From: Nectonema munidae
Taxonomy: Eukaryota; Nematomorpha; Nectonematoida; Nectonematidae
Assembly: GCA_030549495.1 (NCBI GenBank)
Contig: JAUIRK010000917.1
Coordinates: forward strand, 124,001-188,000
Length of the DNA: 64,000 nucleotides
Direction of reading: 5' to 3'
In this document: piece after piece, positions 32,177 through 43,740 of the stretch
How positions within the stretch are numbered: the first letter of the stretch is position 1
Layout: the number at the start of each line of letters is the position of its first letter
Position numbers and translations under genes: made by a program
Notes under the pieces: generated by a model
Told to the model about the DNA's origin: nothing
What the model saw: the letters and a program-made list of their open reading frames with translations, nothing else
The model's database searches: none

Positions 32177-32500
32177 GAGATAACTTTACAGAACTTATTA
32201 TATATTTAAATATAAAATACTAAAATACCAAAAAAATACTTAAAATAAAAATTTTCAAAAAATATTTTATATACATATTGAAAGCATCATTCCAAAAATT
32301 CTACACAAACTTCAAAACACTTAACTTTGAAATTTAAAGTTTTATTCATGAAGACAATATGACAAAAAATTTAAACAATATAAAGTTATAATAATATATG
32401 TTATAATATATAAATATATAGAGTTATAATTATTATAACATATGTTATAATAGGTCATGTTTTAAACAATATAGAGGCATTGCATTTTAATTTTTTCAAA
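32177..32500. other. AT-rich stretch
   Basis: TATA/ATAT-rich with short inverted repeats (for example around 32385-32455). No gene seen. Confidence 0.5.
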
Positions 32501-32544
32501 TATACTTTTCAGCTTGTTCAATGGTTCCTTAAATTTAATATCAA

Positions 32545-32810
32545 CTCTTCAAATGTGTGTTGTGTAAATGTAACATAAATGTAATTGTTATAATCATTTT
32601 GCAAAAGATTGTAAGAGTAATAAGCTCTGTTGTAGGTTTTGTGGATCAGATCATTCCTCTCAAACTTGTGGGAATAAAAGTATTCTGTTTTGTATGAATT
32701 GCACTCGTATGCAACTTGATTGTAACCATTTCTGCGATTCTTCACATTGTGCTACTTTTTCCAAATTCAGATCAAGTTTAGATACTTCTAACAAACAATT
32801 TAAAGTTTAA
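32545..32810 (+). pseudogene. LINE ORF1 zinc-knuckle relic
   Basis: The plus strand is open from 32574 to a TAA at 32808 with no ATG start. It reads KCNCYNHFAKDCKSNKLCC, RFCGSDHSSQTCGNKS, FCMNCTRM and CDSSHCATFSK: a row of CCHC knuckles as in Jockey/CR1-type ORF1. Just upstream, FKCVLCKCN in another frame is the start of the first knuckle. No endonuclease or RT follows downstream, so this is an isolated ORF1 fragment, opposite in strand to the LINE starting at 33.0 kb. Confidence 0.65.
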
Positions 32811-33034
32811 ATGATCAAAAAGATAACATTTTATATCAATGAATCAGTTTGGCGAAAATATTGATTTTTATAGATGTTTTTCATCTGAATTTTGATTATA
32901 CAATTTTGAAACCCCTAACTATTTTTTAGATGTTTTTGGATTAACAAATCGTTTTGCAGAAATCGTCCCAAAGTTAATATGGCAAAATATTTTTGTTTTT
33001 TTATTTCGCATAAGTTTTAATTTTGTTTTAGTAT

Positions 33035-35063
33035 GGTAGGTAGAGATGTCAAAGCACTTTCCAAAACTGAATTGATATGCTTGCAAGATGCTTAATAGGG
33101 AATAGAGGCGGTTTTTATGTTTATACAGGATTTAAAGGGAGTCTAAAATAAAAGAAATAGAGAGAAAATGAGAGGAAGAAAGCTACCGAGTGGGTGGTGG
33201 GTGAAAATTTAGAATGGGTTCAATAGTTCGTAAAAGCGTCTAGAGTAAAATTAATAGTGTCGAGTGTGTTAGTAGTTCATTCAGATTGTTGGGAAAATGA
33301 CTGAGAGTTGAAACACAACTGTTTATTAATTCGTGGCGATGAGAGATAAAAAATGGACAAATGAAAGTTAGGCGGTGGGATGATACACAACCTGCGCCAC
33401 AGAAACGGCAGGACTAAGTGTCGAAAAGTTTGATATGAAAGAGGTAATTTTTGCAAGGGCAGTGACAGGAGAGGCACCATATAAGAGATCGTGAGGGGAT
33501 GAACTTGTGTTTTGACCAAGATTGATAAACGGCGGTTATGTCAGTTATGAGGGATAGAAAGGTGTTTGTCGATTGGGTAACTGACGATTGCGATTGCTTA
33601 TTAGTGTATTGTGTGAGTTCGTGGATAAAAACGATGGGGTGTAAAGAGGTGAAAAGTGTCGCGCACGGTTTTAAGAGGGTTCTTTTGGCGAGGAAATCAA
33701 AGTGTATATTTTTATGAAAGTTGGAATGGGCAGGGCACCAAAATACAGTGATGGTAAAGTGGGTGTAAAGAAATTGCAGTTTCGAGAATAGTTTTGCAAC
33801 CATGAAAGGTGTGTTTTGCTGAGATGTAAATCGCGAGGGAGGTTTTGAGAGTCGTTATAAAACTGGATTGCTTCAAATTGAATAAAGTCTTTGATGTGTT
33901 GGGTGATGTGGTCGCACGATTCAATTAGTGCTTGACATTCTGCGTTGAATATCGTGGTTAAATGATTAAGTGGTAGGCTTGTGGTGAAGAAGGCGGAAAG
34001 TGAATCGCCTCTATAGAATGAAAGAGCGATTACGCACTTTTTTGATTTTTTTCGCGGCATCAGTAAATATCCTTAGTGTGGTTGAGTCAGAGATGTGTTT
34101 CAATTCTTTTATGTGTGAGGCTGCACGTGTTTTGGGTGTATTGATTATGATATCAAAGGGCAGGGGCGAGGCGGGGTGCATAAGTGTGGTTGGGTGCATT
34201 TTTGGTTAAATGATATATCGGTGTAGATGGGGAAGTAATGTGTGAAGTAGTTGCGCATATGGATGGGAGCTGTTGTTGTGAGGAATGTGTAGATAAAATG
34301 CTGAGAAAGGAGGTATTAGTGATTTGTATGTATCGATATATCGCCTTATTAGTGTACCTTTTAGTTTGATGAGAAAAGGTGTACAAGTCAGTGTGAATTC
34401 CAATATAGCTGTGGGAGTAGTGCGGAAAGCTTTTAAAATAGTTAAAAGTCTAAGACAGTGAATTTTTAAAAGGAAAGTTAGGGTTGAGGGGTGAGTAAGC
34501 GATGTACCCTATGATAGAAGGCCGTATTGAAGAACTGGAAGGATGAGAGATATTTATATGAAGAGGGAATATGGAATTTTGAGGCCCCATTTGTATGAAA
34601 TGGCTCTATTTAGTAGAAAAAGAATTTTTTAGAGTTTTGTGTATGTATTTTTAAAGAGGGTGGCCCATTTGAGGTTCGATTTGAAGGTGAGTCCGAGGTA
34701 TTTTATGGTCACTGATGGTTTGATAAGCCTCGTATGGTCTAAGCAAATGGGTAAGTGTGGGGAATGTTTTCGTGTGAAGTGAATTAAAGAAGTTTTAGAT
34801 GTATTGAAGGAAATCATCAATGAGTTGGCTGTGAACTTAAGAGTGTTGAAAAGTGTGGTCATTTGGAGAAGATTTTCCGATTGGGTGTTGGATGAAAATG
34901 AGAAGAGTAGATCATCGGAGTAGCCCTGAGAAAAATGCGATTTGGAGTCTAGAAGATCTAAGAGAGGGTTAATAAGAATAAGCCAAAGAATGTCGGAAAG
35001 GCAGCCGCCCTGAGGGGTAGAAAGAGAGAGTGTATGAATTGCGCAGATATCTTTGTCTATAAA
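33035..35063 (-). mobile_element. R1/I-like non-LTR retrotransposon, copy C (5'-truncated)
   Basis: Same family as copy A. Minus strand: RT with STPQGGCLSDILW and YSDDLLFSFSS (about 35040-34870), RT thumb (34862-34440), RNase H (34200-33410, with RIFTDAAKK, AECQALIES, FYNDSQN and WCPAHSN in several frames), C-terminal zinc-finger area and the TAGG tail at 33036-33047. It breaks off in the RT at about 35063, so it is 5'-truncated. Several frame changes mark it as inactive. The Asp of the YTDS block is kept but reads YNDS. Confidence 0.85.
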
Positions 35064-35920
35064 ACTGTAGTTTTAGTATATAAAATAATCTTATTTCTAA
35101 AATTTCAAAAATTTTGATATTAGTTTAAAGACTGCTCAATAGACCCAAATTTTTTGCATAACTAAAAATAAAGATGTAAAACTTACCAACATTTTTAATT
35201 GTTATATAAAGAATTAAGTTTTTATTTTACATAGAAAAAAATTAAAATTAGCATGTTAATCTTTCCCATTAAATTTGACTTGTTTGTATTTGGAATTTTT
35301 GCAATGTAAGTAATTCATTTATTTAAACGAACTAATTTCTTTGCTATCAAATCTTTTGCTGTCCCTAGTAAAATTTTCTCGTTGTAATGCTCTCTCCATT
35401 TTATTTTTTCAGGTTTATCTTCTTGTGAAAAAATATAAAGGAGATAAATGTTCGGATAAGTACCATAAATGAGATAAAAAAAATTTCATTGAAAAGGCAT
35501 TTTTTGTTTAAATATATCTGAAAACGAAAAAGATACATTTTTACAGAATATAACTCTATCCATCCATCTCACATTGTGACATGATCAAAATGTATGCTTC
35601 TTTTAGGTATTTCTCCTAAAGCAGTTAAAGATAGCTCCAAGAATTCTCTATAACCTTTCCGATTTTGATTAATTTTTAATTGCTCTCTTATGAAATTTAT
35701 TGTACAATCTTTGGTGAACTTAAGCCACTTAGTATCCTCTGTCGTTTCTCCTAGTCATAAATTTTCTTGTTAAACTCCAGTTTTTTTTTAAATTTCATAA
35801 ATAATATTCATATTTATTCCTATAGAAATGAAAAATAAACTAAAAACATTTCATATAATTATCTCAAAAATATGACGCAGTCAACTCAAAAAAATTCAAT
35901 CTTGTTTCTAATTTAAAAAA
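35064..35920. other. AT-rich stretch beyond LINE C
   Basis: No supported feature. Confidence 0.5.
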
Positions 35921-35925
35921 ATGTA

Positions 35926-36086
35926 CATTTGATTTTGATTGATAATTTTAGACATGAGGAAATCATTCAACTATCGTAAAAAATAGTATCAAAAGATGCA
36001 GCTAACGATTTTAGAAAAAGTCACAAAGTTTGAAGGCATATCATTTGGTCAATTTGGCACAATAGAATATTAGTCACTGATAGGGT
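35926..36086 (+). repeat. Dispersed repeat family, copy 2
   Basis: Contains AAGATGCAGCTAACGATTTT and AAAGTCACAAAGTTTGAAGG, and ends ...CACTGATAGGGTTAAATTG. It aligns with 29578-29818 and 45326-45534. Confidence 0.7.
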
Positions 36087-36139
36087 TAAATTGAATGGAA
36101 TAAAATGGACCTAAAAATAATTAGAAAAAATGTTTATTA

Positions 36140-36310
36140 AAATATCAAGTCCATAGAAAAAGAGTGAAAGAATGTTGTTTTTATTAAGATCAAAAAAGTT
36201 AATATTAAAATGACCAAGAAATATAGAGTCATGAGATCATTTACTAAAATATGTTTCCAAAATAGATTCAAAATAGGAAAAAAAATCTAGGGAATCCAAA
36301 CTAAAAAGGG
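36140..36310 (-). pseudogene. LINE endonuclease fragment
   Basis: The minus strand reads FFSYFESILETYFSK, a stop, then SHDSIFLGHFNINFFD. The latter matches the IxLGDFNIN block of CR1/Jockey-type APE endonucleases, with the catalytic Asp changed to His. Short and isolated. Confidence 0.45.
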
Positions 36311-38690
36311 GCAGACGATATTAAAGACACATCAGGGCGCACATGCTCAAAATTATTGGAGGGGCGAAATTTTTTTGTTGCAATTTTCAAAATTAGTGGT
36401 CTGGAAACACCACGGGAGACCAAATATTCAAGCAATCCTTTAAAATAGAGTGTATTCAACTAATACCTAAAGTCCTAAATTTATAAGACTACTTTATATT
36501 TTTTTAGAAAATTGGTGAATTTAAATACTATACTTTAAGCGAAAATATTTTAATTAAATATACATATCGAATATAAACTAGTTTAAAAAAATCCAAAATT
36601 GTTGGGGGAGGGGCCAATAAGCTTTTCATTTGAAAATGAAGTAGTCTATCAGGAACATTACAGGAATTGATGAAACGATATTTGATTCATAGAGAAAATA
36701 ACTGAAAACAAATAACTGAAGGTTGGATAGTTTTATATGAGTGAATGTAGTCTGAAGGCAAGGAGTCTACTAGACACCCTGCGATGTTTATATGAAAAAA
36801 TGTGATTGATTCAGGGGCGATGGTATAAAATGAAGTTATAATTGTGCAAACAAAATTTTATTTTTTTCAAAAGCTAAATTGGTGCAAGCTACAAAAAGTA
36901 AAATAACTTAAGATTTTGCAATAACTTTTAAGGAAAAAAAGTCTATCAGAAAAGTTATAGAGCTTCAACAAAAACTAAAAATTTTACAGCTTAAGTTTTT
37001 TGAAAACTAATTTGACGTATTTTAAAGAACCGTCTGTTCTTAGAATAATTTCAAAATAATAGGAGGCATAAAGAATGAAGTTTATTTGATATTTTCAACT
37101 TTTTATAAGCAGCAAAAGCCAACGTTTAAATAGCTAACCCTAATAGAGTGATTTGGTAGCACTTGTATTTCTTACATAAGGAATCATAGTATACAAAAAT
37201 GGTAATTTAACCACTTTTTATAAAATTATTTAAGTCTTTAAACATAAAATCCTAGAAAAAACCATTTAAACAAAATCATAGTATACGAGAAAAAAAATCA
37301 TTGCGTTTTTTTGAATATTTGTACACAAATAAAATTCTGATAGCTGTTATAAATAGATTAAGTACATTTTTAGCAACTGAAACATTTTGTTTCGATATTA
37401 TATTTTTATTATAATAATCAACAAATTATCTTAAAAAAAATGATTCAATTAATTATGTACAGTGTTTAGTTACAAAATTTAAGAATCGAACATTATAAAA
37501 AATATCTCTGCTCAAATATTAAACAAATAGAGTATTTTTGCTTTTAAACTGAATAGCTAGTCAAAATATTCATTCTCAAATAGCTATTAAAAAAAATTCT
37601 TCACTTGAAAAAATTAAAGTTTTCAAATGTTACAAAATGGAACAAACGTAGTGATAGTAGCTTTTGTTGAAAAAAAATTCTTAACGCCAGTCTAACAATA
37701 TTCATTGATATAAAATTGTAACGATTGAAAACTATTTTAATTTAACTCTGCAAATTAGACAGAAGCAGTGGCGTAGCCAGAAAGGGGGGGGGCACAATTT
37801 AAAAACAAAAAACTTGAGCAACATTATTTATACTTTCTTGATCCTTTCTTTGATTTTATTTAGTGTTTTTAAAAAGTAATAAAATTTTTGATCTTTTTAC
37901 TCACAAGTCTCTTGTATTTAAATTAGTCTACATTTTATTCGTTGTAAGTTTATCTTTAATTAATTATTATATTTTTACCTAATAAATTTTTAAAAAAAAA
38001 TTAACATTTGAAATAATTTTTTTTAACTAGAAAAATTACATTTTATATATGTTTTATATGCATGTTTGCAATTACATTTTTCATTTCACAGCTTTAACCT
38101 TTTTCATACTAATTTGTAAGTCATACTAGTGCTTTTTGAAAAGTATTTTTTTTAATTATTTGTTAGCTTTAAAAAAATTGAGATTCTGAAAAAAATTAGA
38201 ATTAGAATTCGTAGAAAAAATTCCTAAAATACAAAAATTATGTCTCCCTAGGGATATGAACAATTGCTCTAGGCCTTCTCACTAAAAACAATAACCAACT
38301 TGAAAAAACAAAAAATTTAATAATAAAACCAATACGATACAAAAGTTAGAAAAAACAAAAACTTTATAATAAAACCAATACGATACAAAAATTAGAAATA
38401 AAGACTTAAAAAAAATTAGAAGACTAGGCACAAATAAATAAAAAAAAAAATTGAGTAGATTTCCATTTAAATTTTATCTTACTTTAGTTAGACGAAATGC
38501 GCAGCAAAGAAAATAATGAGAAAAAAATTCACCATTTTTCTGCAGCTCGCGTTAAATAGTCAAAAAATTGCGATTTCAATAGAAAAGTATAGGCTCGCGT
38601 TTAATAGTTAGACCGCAAATGAACAAACAAAACGCAAGGAAAATTAACTTTAATTTAAAACTTTTATACTAATATAATCGTTATTTTTTG
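36311..38690. other. AT-rich stretch with two element ends
   Basis: CAGGGCGCACATG at 36333 and CAGTGGCGTAGCC-GAAAGGGGGG at 37766 look like hAT-type termini. Neither has a visible partner. No coding pattern otherwise. Confidence 0.45.
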
Positions 38691-38694
38691 CAGA

Positions 38695-40402
38695 AAAAAC
38701 TAAACGTAAGTTGATAAAGAATAACGTATCTTTAATAAAAGTTGGGAAGAAAAGTACTTTTTTTGAGTGAACAAATAATCAAAAAGCCATTTGCTTGATA
38801 TTGCGGTTTTAAAAGAATACAATATTCGTCGTCACTACGAAACAAAGCATCTTTCAACACACTCAAAACCTCATTGAAAGCAGCGTTCTGGAAAAATTCA
38901 GACTTTAAAATCTAATTTAGAGTCTCAAAGAAGTTTCTTCCCAAAAAAGTTTGTTGAAAACGAATCTATCACACGAGCAAGTTATGCAATAGTGAATGCA
39001 GAGCGTGGAAAACCATTTACTGATGGTAACTTCATAAAGGAGTGCATAATGGAAGCAGCAAATATACTTTGTTTGCAAATATCAGCCTTTCAGCAAGTTC
39101 AGTTGTGCGAAGAACAGAAGAACTTGCAGAAAACATAGAGTTACAATTACACGAGAACAGAAGAACTTGCAGAAAATATAGAGTTACAATTACACGAGAA
39201 AGCTAAAAATTTTTTGTGGTATTCAATTGCAATTGATGAGTCTATTGATCTATCTAGCACGTCTTAGCTTCTTATATATGTTCGTGGTGTCAATCACAAC
39301 TTTCATATAATTGAAGAATTGGCACCAGTGTGTAGTATGCATGGGACAACAACTGGAGAGGATATTTTCATTGAAGTAGGAAATTTTTTGCAACACTATT
39401 ATATTCAATGGCATCGGCTTCGCTGCGTCATGGTTGATGTTGGCCCAAATATGGTAGGAATAAGAAAAAGCTTGCTAGGGCGCATCCAGACTAAATTGGA
39501 AGATCTTTATTGTCCAACGGCTCTTTTCATACACTGCAAGCACTTTGTGCAAAGCAAGTGGATATATCTTGTGTGCTTAATACAATCACAAGTGTCGTCA
39601 ACTATATCAGAAGTCACACGCGTATTCATCGACAATTTCAAGCTTTTCTTGAAGAACTTGATTCTGATTTTTATGATTTGTCTTACTACACAGCAGTAAG
39701 ATGGCTTAGTAGCGGAAAACTCCTATCTCGTTTTCATAAACTTCGAAAAGGAATAATAAATTTTTTAACTGAAAAAACAAATCTAATAAGCACAATCTTC
39801 AGATTTTTCATGGTTACCAAAATTGTCATTTTTGGTTGACATCACAAATCACATGAATGATTTAAATTTAAAGTTGCAGAAACAAAATAATCTCATCTGT
39901 GATTTCTACAAAATTATTACAGCATTTCTGAGGAAATTGTCATTGTAGCTTACATACAAACTTTTCCCAGCGATTTGCTGATCTTGACAAAATAAAAAAT
40001 GGCATTCTTCTCTTTGAAAATCCCTTTGACTGTGACAACATGCCAGCAGATCTACAACTTAAGCTAATCCATTTACAGGCTTCTACTTTGTTGAAAGAGA
40101 AGCATAAAGAAGATCTTAAATTTTACGAATCTTTACCTGATGATCAGCTTTTTAATTTAAAAAAGTTTGTGTCAGGTATGGCTTCTGTTTTTAGAACAAC
40201 GTACAAATGTGAGCAAACTTTTACGAAAATGAAGTATGTGAAGTCTACGCATAGAACAAGGTTAACTGTCGACAACTTGAAGGCAATTCTTATGATAGGA
40301 TGTGCCAATTTAAAGTTGACATTAACAGTACCCAGTCTAAAATCCATGTTTTTTGAAATGCAAAAATATCTACAGAAGTGCCACACTTCATATATTGACT
40401 AA
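38695..40402 (+). mobile_element. Degenerate hAT transposon with BED finger (GTF2IRD2/FAM200-like)
   Basis: Pieces in order: AICLI-CGF then EYNIRRHYETKHLSTHSK (BED-type zinc finger, 38785-38870); a damaged DDE start; APVCSMHGTTTGEDIFIEVG (39330-39390), LRCVMVDVGPNMVGIRKSLL with the catalytic TDGA block changed to VDVGP, HCKHF, then VNYIRSHTRIHRQFQAFLEE and AVRWLSSGKLLSRFHKLRKG (39600-39760); and the C-terminal part 40040-40402 with FKMASVFRTTYKCEQTF-like FSxMK...RTRLTVDNLKAIL. A 44-bp tandem duplication lies near 39110-39200. There are several frameshifts and no termini. Confidence 0.75.
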
Positions 40403-40610
40403 TCAGTGACAAATTTGGACTTTTGAGTAAGAGATAGTAGATGTAAAACATTTGTAGGTAATGTATTAGAATTAGAGGGTTGTAATTTATTTTCACAATA
40501 TACTGTTCAATTTCTGAATATTGTGAATTATAAATAAATTACTCTCCTATTTTTTAAAATGTTTGATTTTCATTACTTTACTTATATATCAAAAATTTTG
40601 ATTAATTAAA
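40403..40610. other. Spacer before tRNA-Phe
   Basis: AT-rich, nothing seen. Confidence 0.5.
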
Positions 40611-40613
40611 TGT

Positions 40614-40686
40614 GCCTGGATAGCTCAGTTGGGAGAGCGTTAGACTGAAGATCTAAATGTCGCTGGTTCGAACCCGGCTCTAGGCA
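40614..40686 (+). tRNA. tRNA-Phe (GAA)
   Basis: A 73-base cloverleaf. Acceptor GCCTGGA/TCTAGGC pairs fully (one G-T), the D arm is GCTC/GAGC, the anticodon stem TTAGA/TCTAA frames CTGAAGA (anticodon GAA), and the T arm is GCTGG/CCGGC with TTCGAAC. The last base A is the discriminator, and CCA is not encoded, as in eukaryotes. The internal A box (TAGCTCAGTTGGG) and B box (GGTTCGAACCC) are intact. A T6 run about 22 bp downstream can stop Pol III. The acceptor stem differs from the usual animal tRNA-Phe (GCCGAAA). Confidence 0.9.
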
Positions 40687-40689
40687 ACA

Positions 40690-41065
40690 GATTATTTTGC
40701 TTAATTTTTTCGCAATTAGCAGATATACAAAATTTATATCTCAGAGAGAAAAATTCTTTTTTCCTAAGGTTGTCTTTTTCGAGACACTCAACTTGACAAT
40801 GGGCAGATATAACATTGTGTTGGTAAAGTGAAGACATTTTCCAAGTTAATAAAGATTAAAAAAAGTTATTTGTGCAGTGATAAAAATTTGCTTCCTTGTT
40901 TTAAGCTTAAATATATATTTATAAACGGACTAACTACTTAACTAAAGATTTAACTTTAAAGTATATAACTAACTACAAATAATCTTACTTATTAAATAAG
41001 CAACTGCTGTAACTAACTAAATAACTCACTTGCCTAACCAACTAACTAATCAAACTAAAAATTAA
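40690..41065. other. AT-rich stretch with AACTAA words
   Basis: Degenerate CTAA/AACT short repeats from about 40925. No gene supported. Confidence 0.5.
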
Positions 41066-41246
41066 CTAATTATCTACCTAATTTTTTTTTTTGACAGGGT
41101 GTTTCATGCAAGGGAAGTAGAAACTTCCATATCTGCACTGATGAACTTTTTATGATAAGTCAATGGCATTGCCGGGATTCGAACCCAAAGGCTTTTGATC
41201 CGTAGGCGACGCCTCTACCTATCAGCCCACCAGCTAATCATCTATC
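41066..41246 (-). mobile_element. tRNA-Arg-type SINE with poly(A) tail and target duplication
   Basis: The minus strand from about 41233 carries a tRNA-like head with CTACGGATCAAAAG (anticodon-loop region of a tRNA-Arg(ACG)-like ancestor), a perfect B box GGTTCGAATCC, a body of about 70 bp, and a poly(A) tail (T11 at 41082-41092 on plus). CTAATTATCTACC (41066-41078) and CTAATCATCTATC (41234-41246) flank it as a 13-bp duplication with two differences. Total length is about 155 bp. The tail is unlike that of the SINE at 32 kb, so it is a different family. Confidence 0.75.
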
Positions 41247-41655
41247 AGCCGCAAACTAATTAGCTATTTAATCTTACTAACTGCAGGTGAGTTAATGGTG
41301 AGAGCGTAGGATCTTGATAAAATCGTTATGGCTTCGGTTACTGTTTGTGAGAGCATTATCACTTGTTCAGCTATGAAAGAATATTCTTTTACTAGATACA
41401 ATACAGACAAATAAAAAAACTAACCGAATATCTAAATAACTATCAAACTAACCAATAAATTTAAAATACGCGAAAAATAAATTTAACTGTAAAAATATCC
41501 ATTTTTACAATTATTAACTTGGGAAATATAAAGTGGGCAAGCGTCCAGCTCTCTTGGTTTTGGACATGTAGGAAATTCTGAGTGAAAGAAAGTAGTACGT
41601 ATGATACTCAGAAATACTGGTTTTAGCTTGTAATCGTAATTTATATAAAATGATT
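41247..41655. other. Degenerate short-repeat DNA
   Basis: AACTAAC-like words and AT-rich DNA, no gene. Confidence 0.45.
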
Positions 41656-41659
41656 GAAC

Positions 41660-42240
41660 TGAATATTTAATATAATATTAACATGTCCTGTTCTTTCAGA
41701 AATATCCATACAATCTAAGTTTATTTGTTTCGATTATTGTCAACACGCTTTCTTTTACTGTTGTTCTTCTTCTCACGTCTTCATTCTTTATCCTATCGCT
41801 CAAGGTTTTACACCCAACATCATTCTTAGAATTGTTATGCTTTTGTTAGCAATTTTCTATCATATTTCTATTTATAGCTTGAACACTATTAGTAATGTTC
41901 TATTATTTATAATCCATTTGTTTCAGCTTGCATTCACACTTGCCTCTATCTCTTTTTCACAATCCGCTTTATCAGTAATACTTAAAATTTTTCATTTGTT
42001 TCAATTCTTTTCCATGGGTTTTTTTTGATCAATTTTATGTTGATCTTTTTTACTAAATACCACAATTTCAGGTTTTTGTATTCATTTTCAGCTCATAGTT
42101 CTCAAGACATTCATGCCATTTCAGAAGTCTTATCTGCAATTGTTCTTCACTATCTGACATAATAATCAAATCATCAGCTAAAAGTAACACCCATAGTCAT
42201 TCTGTTTTCATGCATTCAGACAAAACATAAATCACTATTG
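41660..42240 (-). pseudogene. LINE reverse transcriptase C-terminal relic
   Basis: The minus strand reads LLADDLIIMSDSEEQLQIRL then LKWHECLENYELKMNTK (about 42195-42075): the RT YADDLVL...W...LE..GLKVN..KT block of an RTE/CR1-like LINE, with Y changed to L. Further on (41815-41690) it reads CKTLSDRIKNEDVRRRTTVK then LRLYGYF, matching the usual C-terminal RRLRWFGHV region. About 240 bp between them are low complexity and probably inserted or decayed. Not related to the R1/I-like copies here. Confidence 0.6.
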
Positions 42241-42324
42241 CAAACAAAATATTAAGTCTAAATATTTGAATAAAATAATATAAATTTACAACTTTTCTTA
42301 TTTAAATTAAATATTGGATTTTAA

Positions 42325-42405
42325 TTTTTAATTAGTAATTGAATGACTCTCTCATGTCAAAAACTGTCAATCAAAATCTAATATAAATTTTTAAACCAAG
42401 TTTTG
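42325..42405 (-). repeat. Dispersed repeat family, partial reversed copy
   Basis: The minus strand contains TTTTGATTGACAGTTTTTGA and GAGAGAGTCATTCAATTAC, matching the interior of the repeat at 29578-29818. Confidence 0.5.
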
Positions 42406-42609
42406 ATACGTCTATAACTTATAACTTGGTTTTAGTGTTTAACTTAGATACACATGTGAAAATTTATTATCATATGTATATATTAGAACACATAACACTT
42501 GTATTATGTACATATTTTTCCAATAAGCATGTCAACTTTGTAGGAAATGTCAATCAAATTTTGATTGATGATAAATTGCTTCACAAAAATATTAATTCAA
42601 ATTTTAAAT

Positions 42610-42860
42610 AAAATTAATTTTTTTATACCAAATCGACCATGCTAATTTCATTTCTAAACTCAGTTTTTGCAATTAGGGTATCAGAATGGCTGAATGAAAG
42701 TGTTAATCTGTTTTGGGGTTTAATTCTCAAAAATATTTTTTTACTCTGCGCTTTAGTTCTGGTTTTTGTAAAAAATTGAACATTCTGATATCAATTCTTG
42801 ACTCAGTTTTGATCATTTCTACGACAAAATTTGTGAAAATGCTAATAGAATTAGTGATAT
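42610..42860 (-). repeat. Reversed copies of the about 145-bp satellite
   Basis: The minus strand reads CAAAAACTGAGTTTAGAAAT then TTAGCATGGTCGATTTGGTATAAAAA (42620-42685), the same order as the monomers at 44.2-45.2 kb. A weaker second unit follows around 42800-42850. Confidence 0.6.
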
Positions 42861-43181
42861 ATAACTGAAAATTATCTCAAACGCATTAAATAAAATTCGC
42901 AATTAGGGTGTAAGAATGTGTTGATTTTATCTACATATATCTTCATAATTATCTATTTTTACGTTTTCGAAAAAAATTAATTCTGCATGTTTTTTATTTG
43001 AATCATTATAGATTTTGTAATTAAATAAATTTTCGTATAAATCCAGCTTTTGTATTGATTTATTATAAAAAGCCAATATTCAAAATAAGAAAAACGAGAA
43101 AAGTTGTATTTATAAAATTTTGAATTTTATTAGACGCACTCTTCAAAATTAATCTTTTTATACAGTTTCAAACGCAACATG

Positions 43182-43208
43182 CTTATATATATATATATAT
43201 ATATATAT
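43182..43208. repeat. (TA)n microsatellite
   Basis: A run of TA dinucleotides at the start of the complex tandem region. Confidence 0.85.
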
Positions 43209-43213
43209 CAATC

Positions 43214-43740
43214 ATAACCTATACTGTTGAATGCGGGTAGACAACTTGAGTGTCATCTCCAACCTGTATACTACGATGGTTTCTATTCCATGTACAAATG
43301 ACTAGAGAGACAATGTTCAACTTTCTGTTCGTATTTTGCTAGATGTAAGATTTGATATACCTCATTCAGGGAGACGATGTTACATAAGTTATTACCGATA
43401 TACCTTTATACTACGATGGTTCATCTCCAACCTGTATACTCTGATGGTTCATCTCCAACATGTCAGTTCATATTTTGCTAGATGTAAGATTTGATATACC
43501 TCATTCGGGGAGACGATGTTAAATAAGTCATAACCTATATTTTTGTTTTTCACGATATTAAATAATATATTTGTCAAATAATCAAAATAAAATTTTGTAA
43601 TAAATCGAAAAATATTCTTTAAAAAATCTAAAAATATGAAATTTTCTGTTCATATTTTGCTACCTCATACGATGTTACAAAAGTTATTACCTATATTTTG
43701 CAATTTGCACGATTTTAAATAATATATTTGTCAAATAATC
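43214..43740 (+). repeat. Complex tandem repeat, about three 150-170-bp units
   Basis: TTCGTATTTTGCTAGATGTA...TTTGATATACCTCATTC-GGGAGACGATGTTA occurs near 43327 and 43471, and shortened near 43648. ACGATGGTTCATCTCCAACC-like words repeat between units. AAATAATATATTTGTCAAAT ends two units, at 43559-43578 and 43717-43736. Confidence 0.75.

Noticed and set aside
41160-41233. tRNA-Arg-like sequence
   Set aside because: Followed by a SINE body and poly(A) with a target duplication, so treated as SINE head.
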